From: Rubrivivax sp.
GTDB lineage: Bacteria > Pseudomonadota > Gammaproteobacteria > Burkholderiales > Burkholderiaceae_C
Assembly: GCA_027484825.1 (NCBI GenBank)
Contig: JAIXSE010000036.1
Location: 1-64,000 of the forward strand
DNA length: 64,000 nt
Direction of reading: 5' to 3'
Position numbers and translations under genes: made by a program. The notes beneath the pieces were generated by a model. The model did not search any database. It had not been told where the DNA came from and was given only the letters and a program-made list of their open reading frames with translations. Shown here in pieces: positions 1-8,111 of this stretch (positions are counted from its first letter, which is position 1; each line of letters opens with the position of its first letter).

Positions 1-440
1 AGTTTTTTTGACAGCACCAACAGTGCCGTCGTCTCAGCCAGCGCAGCGTTCTTGCGCCGCAGGTCACGCTCAAGTTCCTTGATCCGACGTCGATCCTGCT
101 TGGTCTGGTTCGGACTCGCACGCATCTCCTCTGGCGCGGCCAGGGCCTGCGTGGCGCTCTCGCGCCATGACTGCAAGTCCTTCAGGAACACGCCATTGCT
201 ACGGCACCAGGCTGCCTTGGCCGACTCGTCCATCGCAGCAGTGATCAGCACGGCATCAAACCGCGCTGCGGCCGTCCACACCTTCTTGCCTGGCGACTGC
301 GCCAGAGCCTCGCTGTGCCAGCGCTGCAGCGTGCTCACGCTGACGCCGACCTCTCGCGCCACTTCCTCCGCTGGAGCGCTCTCAGGCGGCAGCATGCGCG
401 CTACAGCCTTGTCCTTGAATGCTTGTCCGTACCTTGCCAC
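1..440 (-). CDS. IS3-family transposase OrfA (partial at window edge)
   Basis: This frame gives a basic protein that starts VARYGQAFKDKAVAR and has a helix-turn-helix in its first 50 residues (EEVAREVGVSVSTLQRW), followed by a lysine/arginine-rich coiled segment (RRRIKELERDLRRKNAAL). That layout is the OrfA layout of IS3-family transposases: DNA-end recognition plus a leucine-zipper-like multimerisation segment. I chose the GTG at 440 because the ATG at 453 lies in another frame that soon stops. The frame ends in LSKK at an A-run typical of programmed -1 frameshifting into OrfB. No stop codon is seen, so the gene leaves the window. Confidence 0.75.
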   Translation of the reverse strand, partial: MARYGQAFKDKAVARMLPPESAPAEEVAREVGVSVSTLQRWHSEALAQSPGKKVWTAAARFDAVLITAAMDESAKAAWCRSNGVFLKDLQSWRESATQALAAPEEMRASPNQTKQDRRRIKELERDLRRKNAALAETTALLVLSKK

Positions 441-510
441 TGTCGTCCTTCATCGCCGCCCCCCCATTCTCGGATTTATCGGGGCGACAACTATTCTGAC
501 GCGGGGGGCA
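1..510 (-). mobile_element. IS3-family element, right part cut by window edge
   Basis: The terminus lies near 510: read on the minus strand the element begins TGCCCCCC, the TG...CA type of end usual in IS3 elements. It is inserted in istB of the adjacent IS21-type element, whose reading frame is lost exactly there. The window edge falls just after a run of seven A on the minus strand (positions 3-9), the kind of slippery site used for orfA/orfB frameshifting in IS3 elements. Only orfA is visible; orfB and the other terminus must lie to the left. Confidence 0.75.
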
Positions 511-1155
511 CTCGGGGAAGTCCAGGTTGCTGGTGACGATGGTGGCGGCCTGTTCGTAGCGTTCTGCGATCAGGTCATGCAGGTCCTCGTCCGCGGGCGC
601 GCGCAGAGGCTTCAAGCCGAAGTCGTCGATGATCAGCAGCGGCACCCTGGCCAGGGTGGCCAGCTTGCGCTCATAGCCCCCGGTGGCCCGTGCCGCGTTC
701 AGGCTCTGCGTGAGGCTGGCGCAGGTGGTGAAGACCACATCCACGCCCTGGCGCACCGCGCAGTGGCCCAGCGCCTGGGCCAAGTGGCTCTTGCCCGTGC
801 CGCAGGGGCCGACGATGAGCACCGGCGCCTTCTCCTGCAGGTAGCGTCCGGTGGCCAGGTCATGGACCAGGGCTCGGTTGAGTTGGGGGAGTCGCTCGAA
901 GTCGAACTGCTCCAGTGTCTTGGTGGTACGGAACTGCGCTCGGCGCAGCCGGGTGCTGAACTTCTTCTGCTCACGCCGGGCGACCTCGTCGCTGATCAAC
1001 AGCGCCAGGAAGTCGGTGTAGGCCATCTTGGCATCGATGGCCTGTCGGTTGCGGGCTTCGAGCGAGTCGAAGATGCCGGACAGACGCAACTGCTTGAGTT
1101 GCGGTGCCAGCTCTGGGGCGGGGTTGAGGTTCAAGGGGGACTCCTTCGAGGTCAA
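511..1155 (-). pseudogene. istB: IstB-like ATPase, 3' end lost to IS insertion
   Basis: IstB is the AAA+ helper that assists IstA in target selection during IS21 transposition. The frame contains a Walker A (GPCGTGKS) about residue 106, a Walker B (LLIIDDFG) about residue 165, and the family signature ending in TSNLDF. Full-length IstB is usually about 240-260 residues; here the homologous part stops after about 214 residues, where the IS3-type terminus begins, and the frame then reads through foreign sequence to a stop near 382. The start is a TTG at 1155, which overlaps the istA stop. A start further inside cannot be excluded. Confidence 0.8.
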
Positions 1156-2711
1156 TGCAGCCGCTCGGGCTGCGGGTGGGTGATGAGGTCAGCGAACAGC
1201 TCGGTGGCGGGTCGGGTGAAGCGGGTGCTGCCGTAGCTTGGCGGGGTTGTTGCGGGGGTATCGCGACGCTGATCGGCCCCAGTGGACAGGATGGTCTTGA
1301 CGGTGCGGTAGTGGGGCGAGCCATGCGCCAAGGCCCGGGCGCATGCGGCTTCCAGACGCTCTGCCCCATAGGGCTTGAGCAGACTGAGCACGCCTTGCGC
1401 GGCCCTGAGCCGCTCCAGGACGGTGTCGCTGAGCAGGTGACTGATCAGCGCCTGGCAGGACGGCCCAACGCGCTCGGCCTGTGCGGTGCACCACGAGCGA
1501 TCCCTGCCGAAGAACGCTTGCGCTTCAGGGGGCAGGTGCTCGCGCACGCTCACGCGCTGCCCCGGACGCTGGCCGCGTGGATGGGTGGCCACATGGCGGA
1601 AGTCCTCGAACAGGGCGACTGCGGCATCGGTGGCACGCAGCCACAACGTCTTGCCCACCAACGTAAACGGTGCGGAGTACAGCACCCGCTCGAACTGCAC
1701 ATGGCAGTCGCGGTGAACGCTGACGCGGTGCCAGGTGCCCAAGTCTGGCGCTGGGGCCGGCAAAGCCTGCAGCAGCGGTGCTTCGAACTCGAACAAGGAC
1801 AGCGGGCTGCGCCGCGTGGTGCCATGGCAGCGCACGCCGGCTTCCTGCATGACCCAGCTACGTGCCTGGTGGTTGAGGTCGGTCAGATCACGGAAGGTGC
1901 GCAAGGGCAGGAAGTTGCCCTTGAGGTACTTCACCCCCGACTCGACGATGCCCTTCTTCTGCGGATCGTGCGGCGGGCAAGGGTCAATCTTGAAGCGGTA
2001 GCCCTCGGCGCACTCCGCATAAGCGCGCTGCACCGTGGGGTCCTGCGCACAGGCGCGGGTGATGGCGCACTTGGCGTTGTCGATGATCACGCGAAGGGGG
2101 ACGCCGCCGAACCACTCGAAGGCGCGGCGGTGACAGCCCAGCCACGTGGCCACGGTCTGGTCCCAGACGAACTCCACGTACTGGTGTCGGCTGCTGGCCA
2201 GCGTCATCACAAAGGCCCAGGTGCGGCGGTCGTGGCCGTCCGGGTGAAGCAGCGTGGGGCCGGCGCCGAAGTCCACCTGCGCTGCATCGCCGGGCTCAAA
2301 GTCCAGCCGACAGGTGGTCTCCGGGGGTAACTGGCTGCGGATGTCGGCAACCAGCCGGCGCACGGCCGAATAGCTCCCGGCCCAGCCGTACTGGCGCCGC
2401 AAGGCCGCGTGGATGGCCGTGCCACAGACGCCTTGCTCCACCCAGGCGCGCAGGCGCTCGCGGTGACCTTCGAGCGTCGAGACGGTGGAACTGGCGCGCC
2501 GCGGCCCCTGTAACACCGCCGCGATGGCCTCGTCGTCCGGCAGGGGGAGCTGCGGATCGAGCCAGCCCTGCGCCCTGGCGATATGGCGCCACTGTGCGGC
2601 CTTGGGCCGCCCCATGACGCGAGCCGCGGCGATGTCGCGGTCAGAGTCGCCCTGCCGCATGCGCAGCAGGGCGTGTCGATAGTGATGCATCTCGAATCTC
2701 CTGCGCGCCAT
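1152..2711 (-). CDS. istA: IS21-family transposase IstA
   Basis: This is the DDE transposase of the IS21-type element. The N-terminus has a helix-turn-helix region (residues 10-60). The integrase core shows the expected acidic residues in AAQVDFGAG, in VIIDNAKC and in KGIVESGVKYLKG. About 519 residues is normal for IstA. I chose the ATG at 2711 (MARRRFEMHHYR) over a longer frame to 2759 because similarity to the family begins there. It overlaps istB by four bases, the usual coupled arrangement. The gene appears intact, although its partner istB is broken. Confidence 0.88.
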   Translation of the reverse strand: MARRRFEMHHYRHALLRMRQGDSDRDIAAARVMGRPKAAQWRHIARAQGWLDPQLPLPDDEAIAAVLQGPRRASSTVSTLEGHRERLRAWVEQGVCGTAIHAALRRQYGWAGSYSAVRRLVADIRSQLPPETTCRLDFEPGDAAQVDFGAGPTLLHPDGHDRRTWAFVMTLASSRHQYVEFVWDQTVATWLGCHRRAFEWFGGVPLRVIIDNAKCAITRACAQDPTVQRAYAECAEGYRFKIDPCPPHDPQKKGIVESGVKYLKGNFLPLRTFRDLTDLNHQARSWVMQEAGVRCHGTTRRSPLSLFEFEAPLLQALPAPAPDLGTWHRVSVHRDCHVQFERVLYSAPFTLVGKTLWLRATDAAVALFEDFRHVATHPRGQRPGQRVSVREHLPPEAQAFFGRDRSWCTAQAERVGPSCQALISHLLSDTVLERLRAAQGVLSLLKPYGAERLEAACARALAHGSPHYRTVKTILSTGADQRRDTPATTPPSYGSTRFTRPATELFADLITHPQPERLH

Positions 2712-2787
2712 GCCTGCTCCTTGGGCGAAAACCCCCCAAGGGTAGAGATGGCGGCGCACAGTTCGAGACGCCCGTCACCGCGCCTGT

Positions 2788-2912
2788 TGGCTCCAATACG
2801 CCGATCGGGCACTGGCTCCAATACGCCGATCACGCACTGGCTCCAATATGGCGATCCGCGCCTGGCTCCTACATGCCGATCACGGGTTGGCTCCTATATG
2901 GCGGTCGGTGAC
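2788..2912. repeat. Five 25-bp direct repeats at the IS21 end
   Basis: The unit TGGCTCCAATACGCCGATC plus a 6-bp variable spacer recurs at 2788, 2813, 2838, 2863 and 2888, exactly every 25 bp. Divergence increases away from istA (CCAATACGCC to CCTATATGGC). IS21 elements are known to carry multiple terminal repeats that serve as transposase binding sites; five in perfect phase is a long array. Confidence 0.85.
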
Positions 2913-3207
2913 ACGCCCGCTCGCGGGCGCCCCTTTGAGTGCCGACGACGCGAATGGGGGCCATGGCCTCGTGCGGACTAGGTGAGGAGGCATGCTGCTT
3001 ACGCGTGGCGTGGGGCGCTCCTGGCAGCCCCCGCGATCGATCATCCATCGCTCACGTCAGGGCGGGGCGGGAGGCCGTTGACAGCCTCAACAGCACCGTC
3101 GACGCCGTACTGGCCCGCATCGATCCGCTTCAATGAATCGCGTAGGATGGCACGGTCTCGGCGGCTGCACCCTGCAGCGCCCTGTTCTCTCAACTTCGGG
3201 CTCCTTG

Positions 3208-4404
3208 ATGGCAACTCTAGCAAATTCTTCCGTCTCGTTGTTGGAAGATCTCAACAGCAATTGCTTGTCGATACTCGCCACCATTAGTCTGCATGACTAT
3301 TTTTTGTTGGTTGAGAGCGCGTACAAAGATCAGGGCGGATTAGAAGGGCAGCGAGCCCCGATTACGACCAAGACCGGATTAAAGATACGCAATCGTCTTG
3401 TCAACGACTTACGCAAGGGCGCGGTGATCCCTCCAATCGTTGTCGGCGCAGTTTGTCCGCCGAAAACTTTGGCCTCACTTAAAGCAGTAAAAACCTCGGC
3501 GACTTTGGTCAGGCTGCTCAAGAGCGGCGATATTGACATCTCCATCATCGACGGGATGCAGCGAACTACCGCGCTGCGCGATGCAAAGATTGCCCCTGAG
3601 AAGAATCATATTCGGGTTGAGATCTGGATTGCAAAGAAGGTTGACAGCCTGATTTATCGGATGCTGGTGCTCAATACCGGGCAGGTTCCTTGGGATCTCA
3701 AGCGTCAGTTGGATACTCTATATCGACCAATCGTCAAACTAATTAGCGCAAAGGTTCCAAACATCAGAATTTTTGGACTTGACGATACTTTCAGGCGGTC
3801 GCAGGCTGGTGAGTATAGAAGCACGCGAATCGTTGAGCTTTTTCTGGCTTTCTCATCACGCTCAATCGATGTCGACATTAAAGAGCGTGTCGCAGAGGAA
3901 TTCGCGCGAATTGACATAACGGAAGCTACGTCCAGTAGCGACTTCATGCCTCTGTTTGTGGAGACCGTGAAATTGATGGTGCAACTCGACGAGGCCTTTG
4001 ATCGCTCTACAAAGAAAGGCGTTGGAAGCGATCTGGCGGTGAAGGTGAAGAATGGTCGGGACATTTTTACCTCTGCGCCTGGGGCTATTGGGTTCGTCGT
4101 CGCGGTTGCCGAGGCTGTATTCGGTGCGCCAGGCTTCGACTATGAACTCAAAGCCGCTAAGCGGGATCTCGGCATAATCGCAAAGAACATGCAAACGCTC
4201 ATAACCTTCCTGGCTAAGAAGTCTGAGGCGGATCTGCTGGCATTTTTGGATCTGGAGACCCTAAATCAGGTGCTTGGCGTTAAGTCGAGCAGAATTGGTG
4301 AATTCCAGCGGACTGTCTATAAACGAGGATTTAGCGTTCTAATGGAAAAGACCAGCGCAATCATTAAGCAGAACTCAATGGGCCCGTGCTGGCAGGCTAG
4401 GTGA
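3208..4404 (+). CDS. DGQHR/ParB-like domain protein, first gene of a putative defence pair
   Basis: About 398 residues. The recognisable part is IIDGMQRTTALR (DGMQR at residues 115-119), which resembles the DGQHR/ParB-type motif found in DndB-like and other phage-defence or DNA-modification proteins, followed by MLVLNTGQVPWDLKRQ about residue 152. No membrane segment or signal peptide is seen. Base composition is clearly lower in GC than the flanking genes, which suggests recent transfer. I chose the ATG at 3208; the frame stays open upstream to a GTG-less region at 3133. The next gene starts 7 bases after this stop, so the two are almost certainly co-transcribed. The biochemical role is not established; the DGQHR assignment rests on the motif alone. 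Confidence 0.6.
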   Translation: MATLANSSVSLLEDLNSNCLSILATISLHDYFLLVESAYKDQGGLEGQRAPITTKTGLKIRNRLVNDLRKGAVIPPIVVGAVCPPKTLASLKAVKTSATLVRLLKSGDIDISIIDGMQRTTALRDAKIAPEKNHIRVEIWIAKKVDSLIYRMLVLNTGQVPWDLKRQLDTLYRPIVKLISAKVPNIRIFGLDDTFRRSQAGEYRSTRIVELFLAFSSRSIDVDIKERVAEEFARIDITEATSSSDFMPLFVETVKLMVQLDEAFDRSTKKGVGSDLAVKVKNGRDIFTSAPGAIGFVVAVAEAVFGAPGFDYELKAAKRDLGIIAKNMQTLITFLAKKSEADLLAFLDLETLNQVLGVKSSRIGEFQRTVYKRGFSVLMEKTSAIIKQNSMGPCWQAR

Positions 4405-4411
4405 TAGCGCC

Positions 4412-5506
4412 GTGAGCAAGAACGTCAAGGCGTTTCTTCGCGGCCCAGTGTGGAAATGGTTGAGTAAGAATACGCAGTTGGGAGATTCCGCGGGCTCCCT
4501 TAAGAGTGACGATTTCTTCGTGGTCCCATTGGCGGCTGACGATCCGAATTACAAAACGTTGACTGCCGTCTTAATTAAGCGGTTTTCAACTACCAAAACG
4601 CTCGGAAGTAGGGTTGCGGACGAATTTGTTTTCCGTTATTTGACTGACGGGGAGGGTGTGCTCATCCTCGCCTCACGATTAGATGGGCTTCCGCTGAAAG
4701 TTGAGGGTGAAGCTCCTTTTGAGTTTGAGCCGGGAGACGCAACCTTCCTGCAGAGAATGGACTTCATTGTTGGTGAAGATTTACCTTCGCCGACGTCAGT
4801 CCCGGCCCGTTTACTGATAGACGCGATATCTACGAAATCTGCCTTATTTGAAGCTGATTTGGAACCGTATTTGCCGCAGGTAGTGTCCTGGCGACTGATG
4901 CCGGGCACTGCGTTCTTCGCAGATTCATTTGATGTCGCTTGTGCGCGGGTGCTGATAAACCTCAGTGGAAATAATGCGCCAGCGCGAAAATTCTCTGATT
5001 CTTTGAGTCAGCTTGCTTTGGTTATGCCCACTCAAGGACATGACTGGCTTTTCGAGCAGTTGTTTTTTGCACTGACCAGTCGAAAGCAAGAGCACCTGTT
5101 CCTCGGGTTATATCAACTTCTGGAATTCTTCTTCCCGCTTCGCGGCGTTTCGGCATTGAAGAAGGCGATTGGTTATCAGGGATCATTCCTTGAGCTTCGA
5201 GCGTATTGCAGCGAGGCTTTGGGATGGAATATCAATCACCATACTGGCGCAAGGGCTGCGGCGCATCTCTGCTCAGAGGCTTTTGCCAATATCTGCTTTG
5301 GTCGCACTCTTCCCGCCGACTCGGCTAGTGATGTTATAGAAAAGCATAAAGTCGATGCCATCGGGAAAATCTCCGATCTACGTCATTCATTGGCACATCA
5401 GAGTTTTGCGACAAGAAATACGGATGAAGAGGGCTTACTCGTGAAGACGAATGCTCTGCTTTCTCTTCTAATCGAAGCGTTTTCGGCCTATAAGCAGCAT
5501 CAGTAG
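4412..5506 (+). CDS. Protein with C-terminal HEPN-like Rx4H motif, second gene of the pair
   Basis: A 364-residue soluble protein with a GTG start 7 bases after the upstream DGQHR-like gene. The N-terminal two thirds are not recognised. The C-terminus is helical and contains KISDLRHSLAHQSF, with Arg324 and His329 in the Rx4H spacing of HEPN ribonucleases. HEPN domains occur in toxins, Abi proteins and CRISPR-associated nucleases. The codon use is AT-rich like its partner's and unlike the surroundings. A toxin or effector role, with the upstream protein as sensor or regulator, is an inference. It could also be a non-catalytic HEPN scaffold. Confidence 0.55.
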   Translation: MSKNVKAFLRGPVWKWLSKNTQLGDSAGSLKSDDFFVVPLAADDPNYKTLTAVLIKRFSTTKTLGSRVADEFVFRYLTDGEGVLILASRLDGLPLKVEGEAPFEFEPGDATFLQRMDFIVGEDLPSPTSVPARLLIDAISTKSALFEADLEPYLPQVVSWRLMPGTAFFADSFDVACARVLINLSGNNAPARKFSDSLSQLALVMPTQGHDWLFEQLFFALTSRKQEHLFLGLYQLLEFFFPLRGVSALKKAIGYQGSFLELRAYCSEALGWNINHHTGARAAAHLCSEAFANICFGRTLPADSASDVIEKHKVDAIGKISDLRHSLAHQSFATRNTDEEGLLVKTNALLSLLIEAFSAYKQHQ

Positions 5507-5768
5507 CCGGGCGCTATTCTTATGATGCGCGTCCATAGGGATGTTTAACCCCGGAGGGCCGGGTCAAGGGCAGGGCGCAAGCCGCAGCCCTGAATGGAAT
5601 TAAGGGACCGGATGAGCTCTGGGGCATTAGACCGGATGCGGGGGGCGTCATCGGACACGTCAAGGGCGCCATGAGGCCCCATGCGATGTGACCAAGGTCA
5701 AACGACCGGGCGTTCAGTGGTGGCTACACTGACTCATCTAAGCAATCACCACCCCGACCAAGGGCAAC

Positions 5769-6500
5769 ATGGGGCGCTCCGTCATTCCTGGCCCGCTCGG
5801 GACAAACACCCGTCAGACAACTTTTGCGCCGTCCGGGATGCAACCTGGCATCGCGGTGCTGGCCGGGCCAGATGAATGGGATCAGGCCATGTATCTGCAT
5901 CAGCGCGTGGAACCCATCGCCTTGGGCGGACTGCCCGACGTGCTGCCAGCGGTGCCACGGCTGGTCCTGCCCAGCAGGACTGAGCCGGGCGGCAAGCGCC
6001 GCATGACGGCAGGCGAAATTGCCATGTGCGAGCTGCTGTTCAAGAACTCGGTGGATTACTCCAAAGTGTGGATTCACAACGAAGAGTTTCTGCCGTTCGG
6101 GCTCCAACCCGACGATGGCGCGATGACGCCTAATGGGGAGATGTACTTCAACCCGAAGCACTTCCTGGAAGACTTTTCGGTGGACAAGCCGGATGACCAG
6201 CGATGGTGGTTCATGCACGAAATGGTGCATGTGTGGCAGTACCAGCTTGGATATTGGGTCATGTTGCGTGGGGCGATCCGTATTGGGATTCCCTACGAGT
6301 ACGAGCTCCAGAAGGGACGCAAGCTCGGTGACTACAACATGGAAGCGCAAGGCAATTTGCTGGCGGACTATTTTGTGCTGAAGCATCTGAACACCCCAAA
6401 TCGGGTGATTCAACGGCAGCACGTCAAAGACCTGACTCTTTATGAAGAGGTGCTCAGTGAATTCCTCAAGAACCCCTCGGACCGCACGAATCTGCCTTGA
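5769..6500 (+). CDS. Zincin-type metallopeptidase, probable antibacterial effector
   Basis: A 243-residue protein with no signal peptide. It carries an HExxH zinc motif, HEMVH at residues 150-154, followed by VWQYQLGYW, and a downstream glutamate in YNMEAQGNLLADYF (about residue 192) that could be the third ligand of a gluzincin. The N-terminal 80 residues are Gly/Pro-rich and unlike the catalytic part. The next gene overlaps it and encodes an exported protein of the kind annotated as type VI secretion immunity protein. A metallopeptidase toxin delivered to the periplasm of rivals, paired with a periplasmic immunity protein, is therefore likely but not proven. No VgrG, PAAR or other secretion gene is in the window. 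Confidence 0.6.
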   Translation: MGRSVIPGPLGTNTRQTTFAPSGMQPGIAVLAGPDEWDQAMYLHQRVEPIALGGLPDVLPAVPRLVLPSRTEPGGKRRMTAGEIAMCELLFKNSVDYSKVWIHNEEFLPFGLQPDDGAMTPNGEMYFNPKHFLEDFSVDKPDDQRWWFMHEMVHVWQYQLGYWVMLRGAIRIGIPYEYELQKGRKLGDYNMEAQGNLLADYFVLKHLNTPNRVIQRQHVKDLTLYEEVLSEFLKNPSDRTNLP

Positions 6501-6972
6501 GGCCGTCGCCAGCCTGGCGTTGTGCTTGTCGGTGAGCGCATCCTGGGCAAGCTCTCGCATGGGGACGGCAGAGGTGTTGCTGCAGGACGGACAGGCCTGC
6601 TTCAACGTTCCCGCGAAGGATGCCAAGCGTGACCCTGCCGCACGCTTGCAAGTGATTGTCGTGTCGGATGCATCCAAGGGCAGCCAGGGGATGGATTGGT
6701 CAATGAACTTTGATCGGGTCAAAGGGCGAGCGATTTCCTCGGTGAGATGCTTCCCATATGGCCAGGTACCTGAGGATGCAACGTCGGGCCCTGTTCCTCC
6801 TTTGTCGGACGGGAAGGCTTACAACGTCTACTTGAATGTCCGAGCATCGGACCCATCCGACCCGACGATGGGGTACTCCGCCAATTTCTGCGTGGTGGGG
6901 CAGGGCCGGGATCGACGAATCAAGTATCTCGTCGTCAACCCAGCGACCGGTGACCTGGGGCGCTGTGAATGA
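6442..6972 (+). CDS. Exported small protein, putative T6SS-type immunity protein
   Basis: A 176-residue protein with a basic N-terminus, a hydrophobic segment (AVASLALCLSVSASWA, about residues 21-36) and a plausible signal-peptidase site after ASWA. The mature part has a beta-rich look (FNVPAKDAKRD..., ...KAYNVYLNVRASD...) and two or three cysteines, as in proteins annotated as putative T6SS immunity periplasmic lipoproteins; I see no lipobox here. The start overlaps the metallopeptidase gene by 59 bases, so translation is likely coupled. It may protect the producer from that metallopeptidase. Confidence 0.55.
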   Translation: MKRCSVNSSRTPRTARICLEAVASLALCLSVSASWASSRMGTAEVLLQDGQACFNVPAKDAKRDPAARLQVIVVSDASKGSQGMDWSMNFDRVKGRAISSVRCFPYGQVPEDATSGPVPPLSDGKAYNVYLNVRASDPSDPTMGYSANFCVVGQGRDRRIKYLVVNPATGDLGRCE

Positions 6973-7178
6973 GCGCTGGGTGCTGAGCCATTCAGTGTGG
7001 ATTGCCGCGGAATCAAACCTTGCTCGGGCTGTATGGAGTGCTTCTCGCAAGCATTGTGCTGACCGCGGTGCTGGCTGTGCTGTTGCTCGTTGGCCGCTTC
7101 ACGCTTCGCCGAGGGACGGCACTCAATGCGGTGGGCTGGGCGAGCCTGGTCAGCGCCAGCGCTTTGATGAAGCTTTGA
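6965..7178 (+). pseudogene. Frame-disrupted N-terminal part of a membrane protein
   Basis: From a GTG at 6965, overlapping the previous stop, one frame reads MNERWVLSHSVWIAAES. A shift near 7010-7025 then leads into another frame encoding LLGLYGVLLASIVLTAVLAV and continuing to a TGA at 7176, a convincing transmembrane segment. A second shift near 7170 would lead on to FEDAATFQAAQLERDVQLWE and then into the membrane protein that follows. The simplest reading is one longer gene with two frameshifts, either real decay or sequencing errors. Neither half alone has a good start. Confidence 0.4.
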
Positions 7179-7218
7179 GGATGCGGCAACATTCCAAGCG
7201 GCCCAGCTCGAACGCGAT

Positions 7219-8034
7219 GTGCAGCTTTGGGAGCGTGCCCTGCGCAGAACAGCAAGCACGCAAAGCACTAGGGGCTGGGCATTGAGACCGCCAGACGACC
7301 TATCCAGTCTCAAACATCTGCCCCTGGTGCTGGGCGCGGCGGGCGCCTTCGTCGTCCCGGCCATGTGGGCGTTCGTGCTCGCCAAGCCCGCACTCATCGC
7401 GATGTCGGTGGCAATGGGCGCCGTGTTCCTGGCGTCTGGGCTCTACCTCAAATACCGGGCCCACTACTCGCCGCGAGAAGCCTTGTGGGCGGCCGTGCTG
7501 GCCCTGCTGTTCTTCGGCAGTCTGCTGGTGGTGTCCACGACGGCCTTGGCCTGGCGAGCCCAGCGCCCGGATATGCAGCCCTTGGCCCTCGGGCTGGCCG
7601 GGCTCATGTGGGCGTGCGGCATGACCATCGGCTTCGTCGCTGAACGTCGTCGGATGCGAGTCTTAGATGCTGTCACCGGTCTGCCTGCGCCACTCGCACC
7701 TCTTGTAGATCTGCAACGACACCGCGTCCTGCCGCTCCCTTCGCCGCCTCCTCCTCGCGCCGCGACCGTGGCCGCATTGACCGCTTTGGTCCTCAATGTC
7801 CCGCTGCTGCTGCAATTGGGGGGCTGGGAAGCCAACGACGTCGTGTGGTTCGCCATGCCCGCCTTGGCTGCCACAGTCACCATGGTGCTGGCATCCGGGT
7901 TCGGTCCGGCGCTGGCCAGGGCGCTGGCGCTTCTGGAAGTGGAACGCCGCGTGGGACGCCCACTGGTCACGTCGCGTCTGGAAGAGTTGCAGGCGCTGCG
8001 AAGAGGGTTTTGGCTGTCCCGCTGGCTTGCTTGA
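7219..8034 (+). CDS. Polytopic membrane protein, unknown function (possibly 3' part of a disrupted gene)
   Basis: About 271 residues with roughly six hydrophobic segments (for example LVLGAAGAFVVPAMWAFVLA, ALWAAVLALLFFGSLLVVS, and LAATVTMVLASGFGPALA) and a short basic C-terminal tail ending LRRGFWLSRWLA. The frame begins at a GTG and is open upstream to a TGA near 7170, so the true start may lie in the disrupted segment before it. The C-terminal ~70 residues match a fragment on the minus strand at 16194-16423, so a related gene once existed there. Position after an effector/immunity pair suggests an accessory or second immunity protein; this is inference. Confidence 0.5.
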   Translation: MQLWERALRRTASTQSTRGWALRPPDDLSSLKHLPLVLGAAGAFVVPAMWAFVLAKPALIAMSVAMGAVFLASGLYLKYRAHYSPREALWAAVLALLFFGSLLVVSTTALAWRAQRPDMQPLALGLAGLMWACGMTIGFVAERRRMRVLDAVTGLPAPLAPLVDLQRHRVLPLPSPPPPRAATVAALTALVLNVPLLLQLGGWEANDVVWFAMPALAATVTMVLASGFGPALARALALLEVERRVGRPLVTSRLEELQALRRGFWLSRWLA

Positions 8035-8111
8035 AAACTGCCGGGGCTATGTGGTCCGCGTCTAACATGGACTGGATAGATGCGGCGCTAGCCCTCAATG
8101 CAGCACTGAGG

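Larger units (their letters stand above)
511..2913 (-). mobile_element. IS21-family element, truncated at its istB end
   Basis: An istA/istB gene pair on the minus strand is followed upstream by five 25-bp direct repeats and a TGTCACC terminus near 2913. Paired istA-istB genes and multiple terminal repeats are hallmarks of the IS21 family. The distal end, with the last part of istB and the other terminal repeats, is missing because an IS3-type element occupies it at 510. The element therefore lacks one end in this window and is probably immobile. Confidence 0.8.

Noticed and set aside
52-2330. Plus-strand frames of about 390 codons in the IS region
   Set aside because: Antisense to istB and istA, which have family motifs and the natural overlap.
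2788-2912. CRISPR-like array of regular repeats
   Set aside because: Units are 25 bp including a 6-bp spacer, far too short for repeat-spacer structure, and they lie at the end of an IS21 element.
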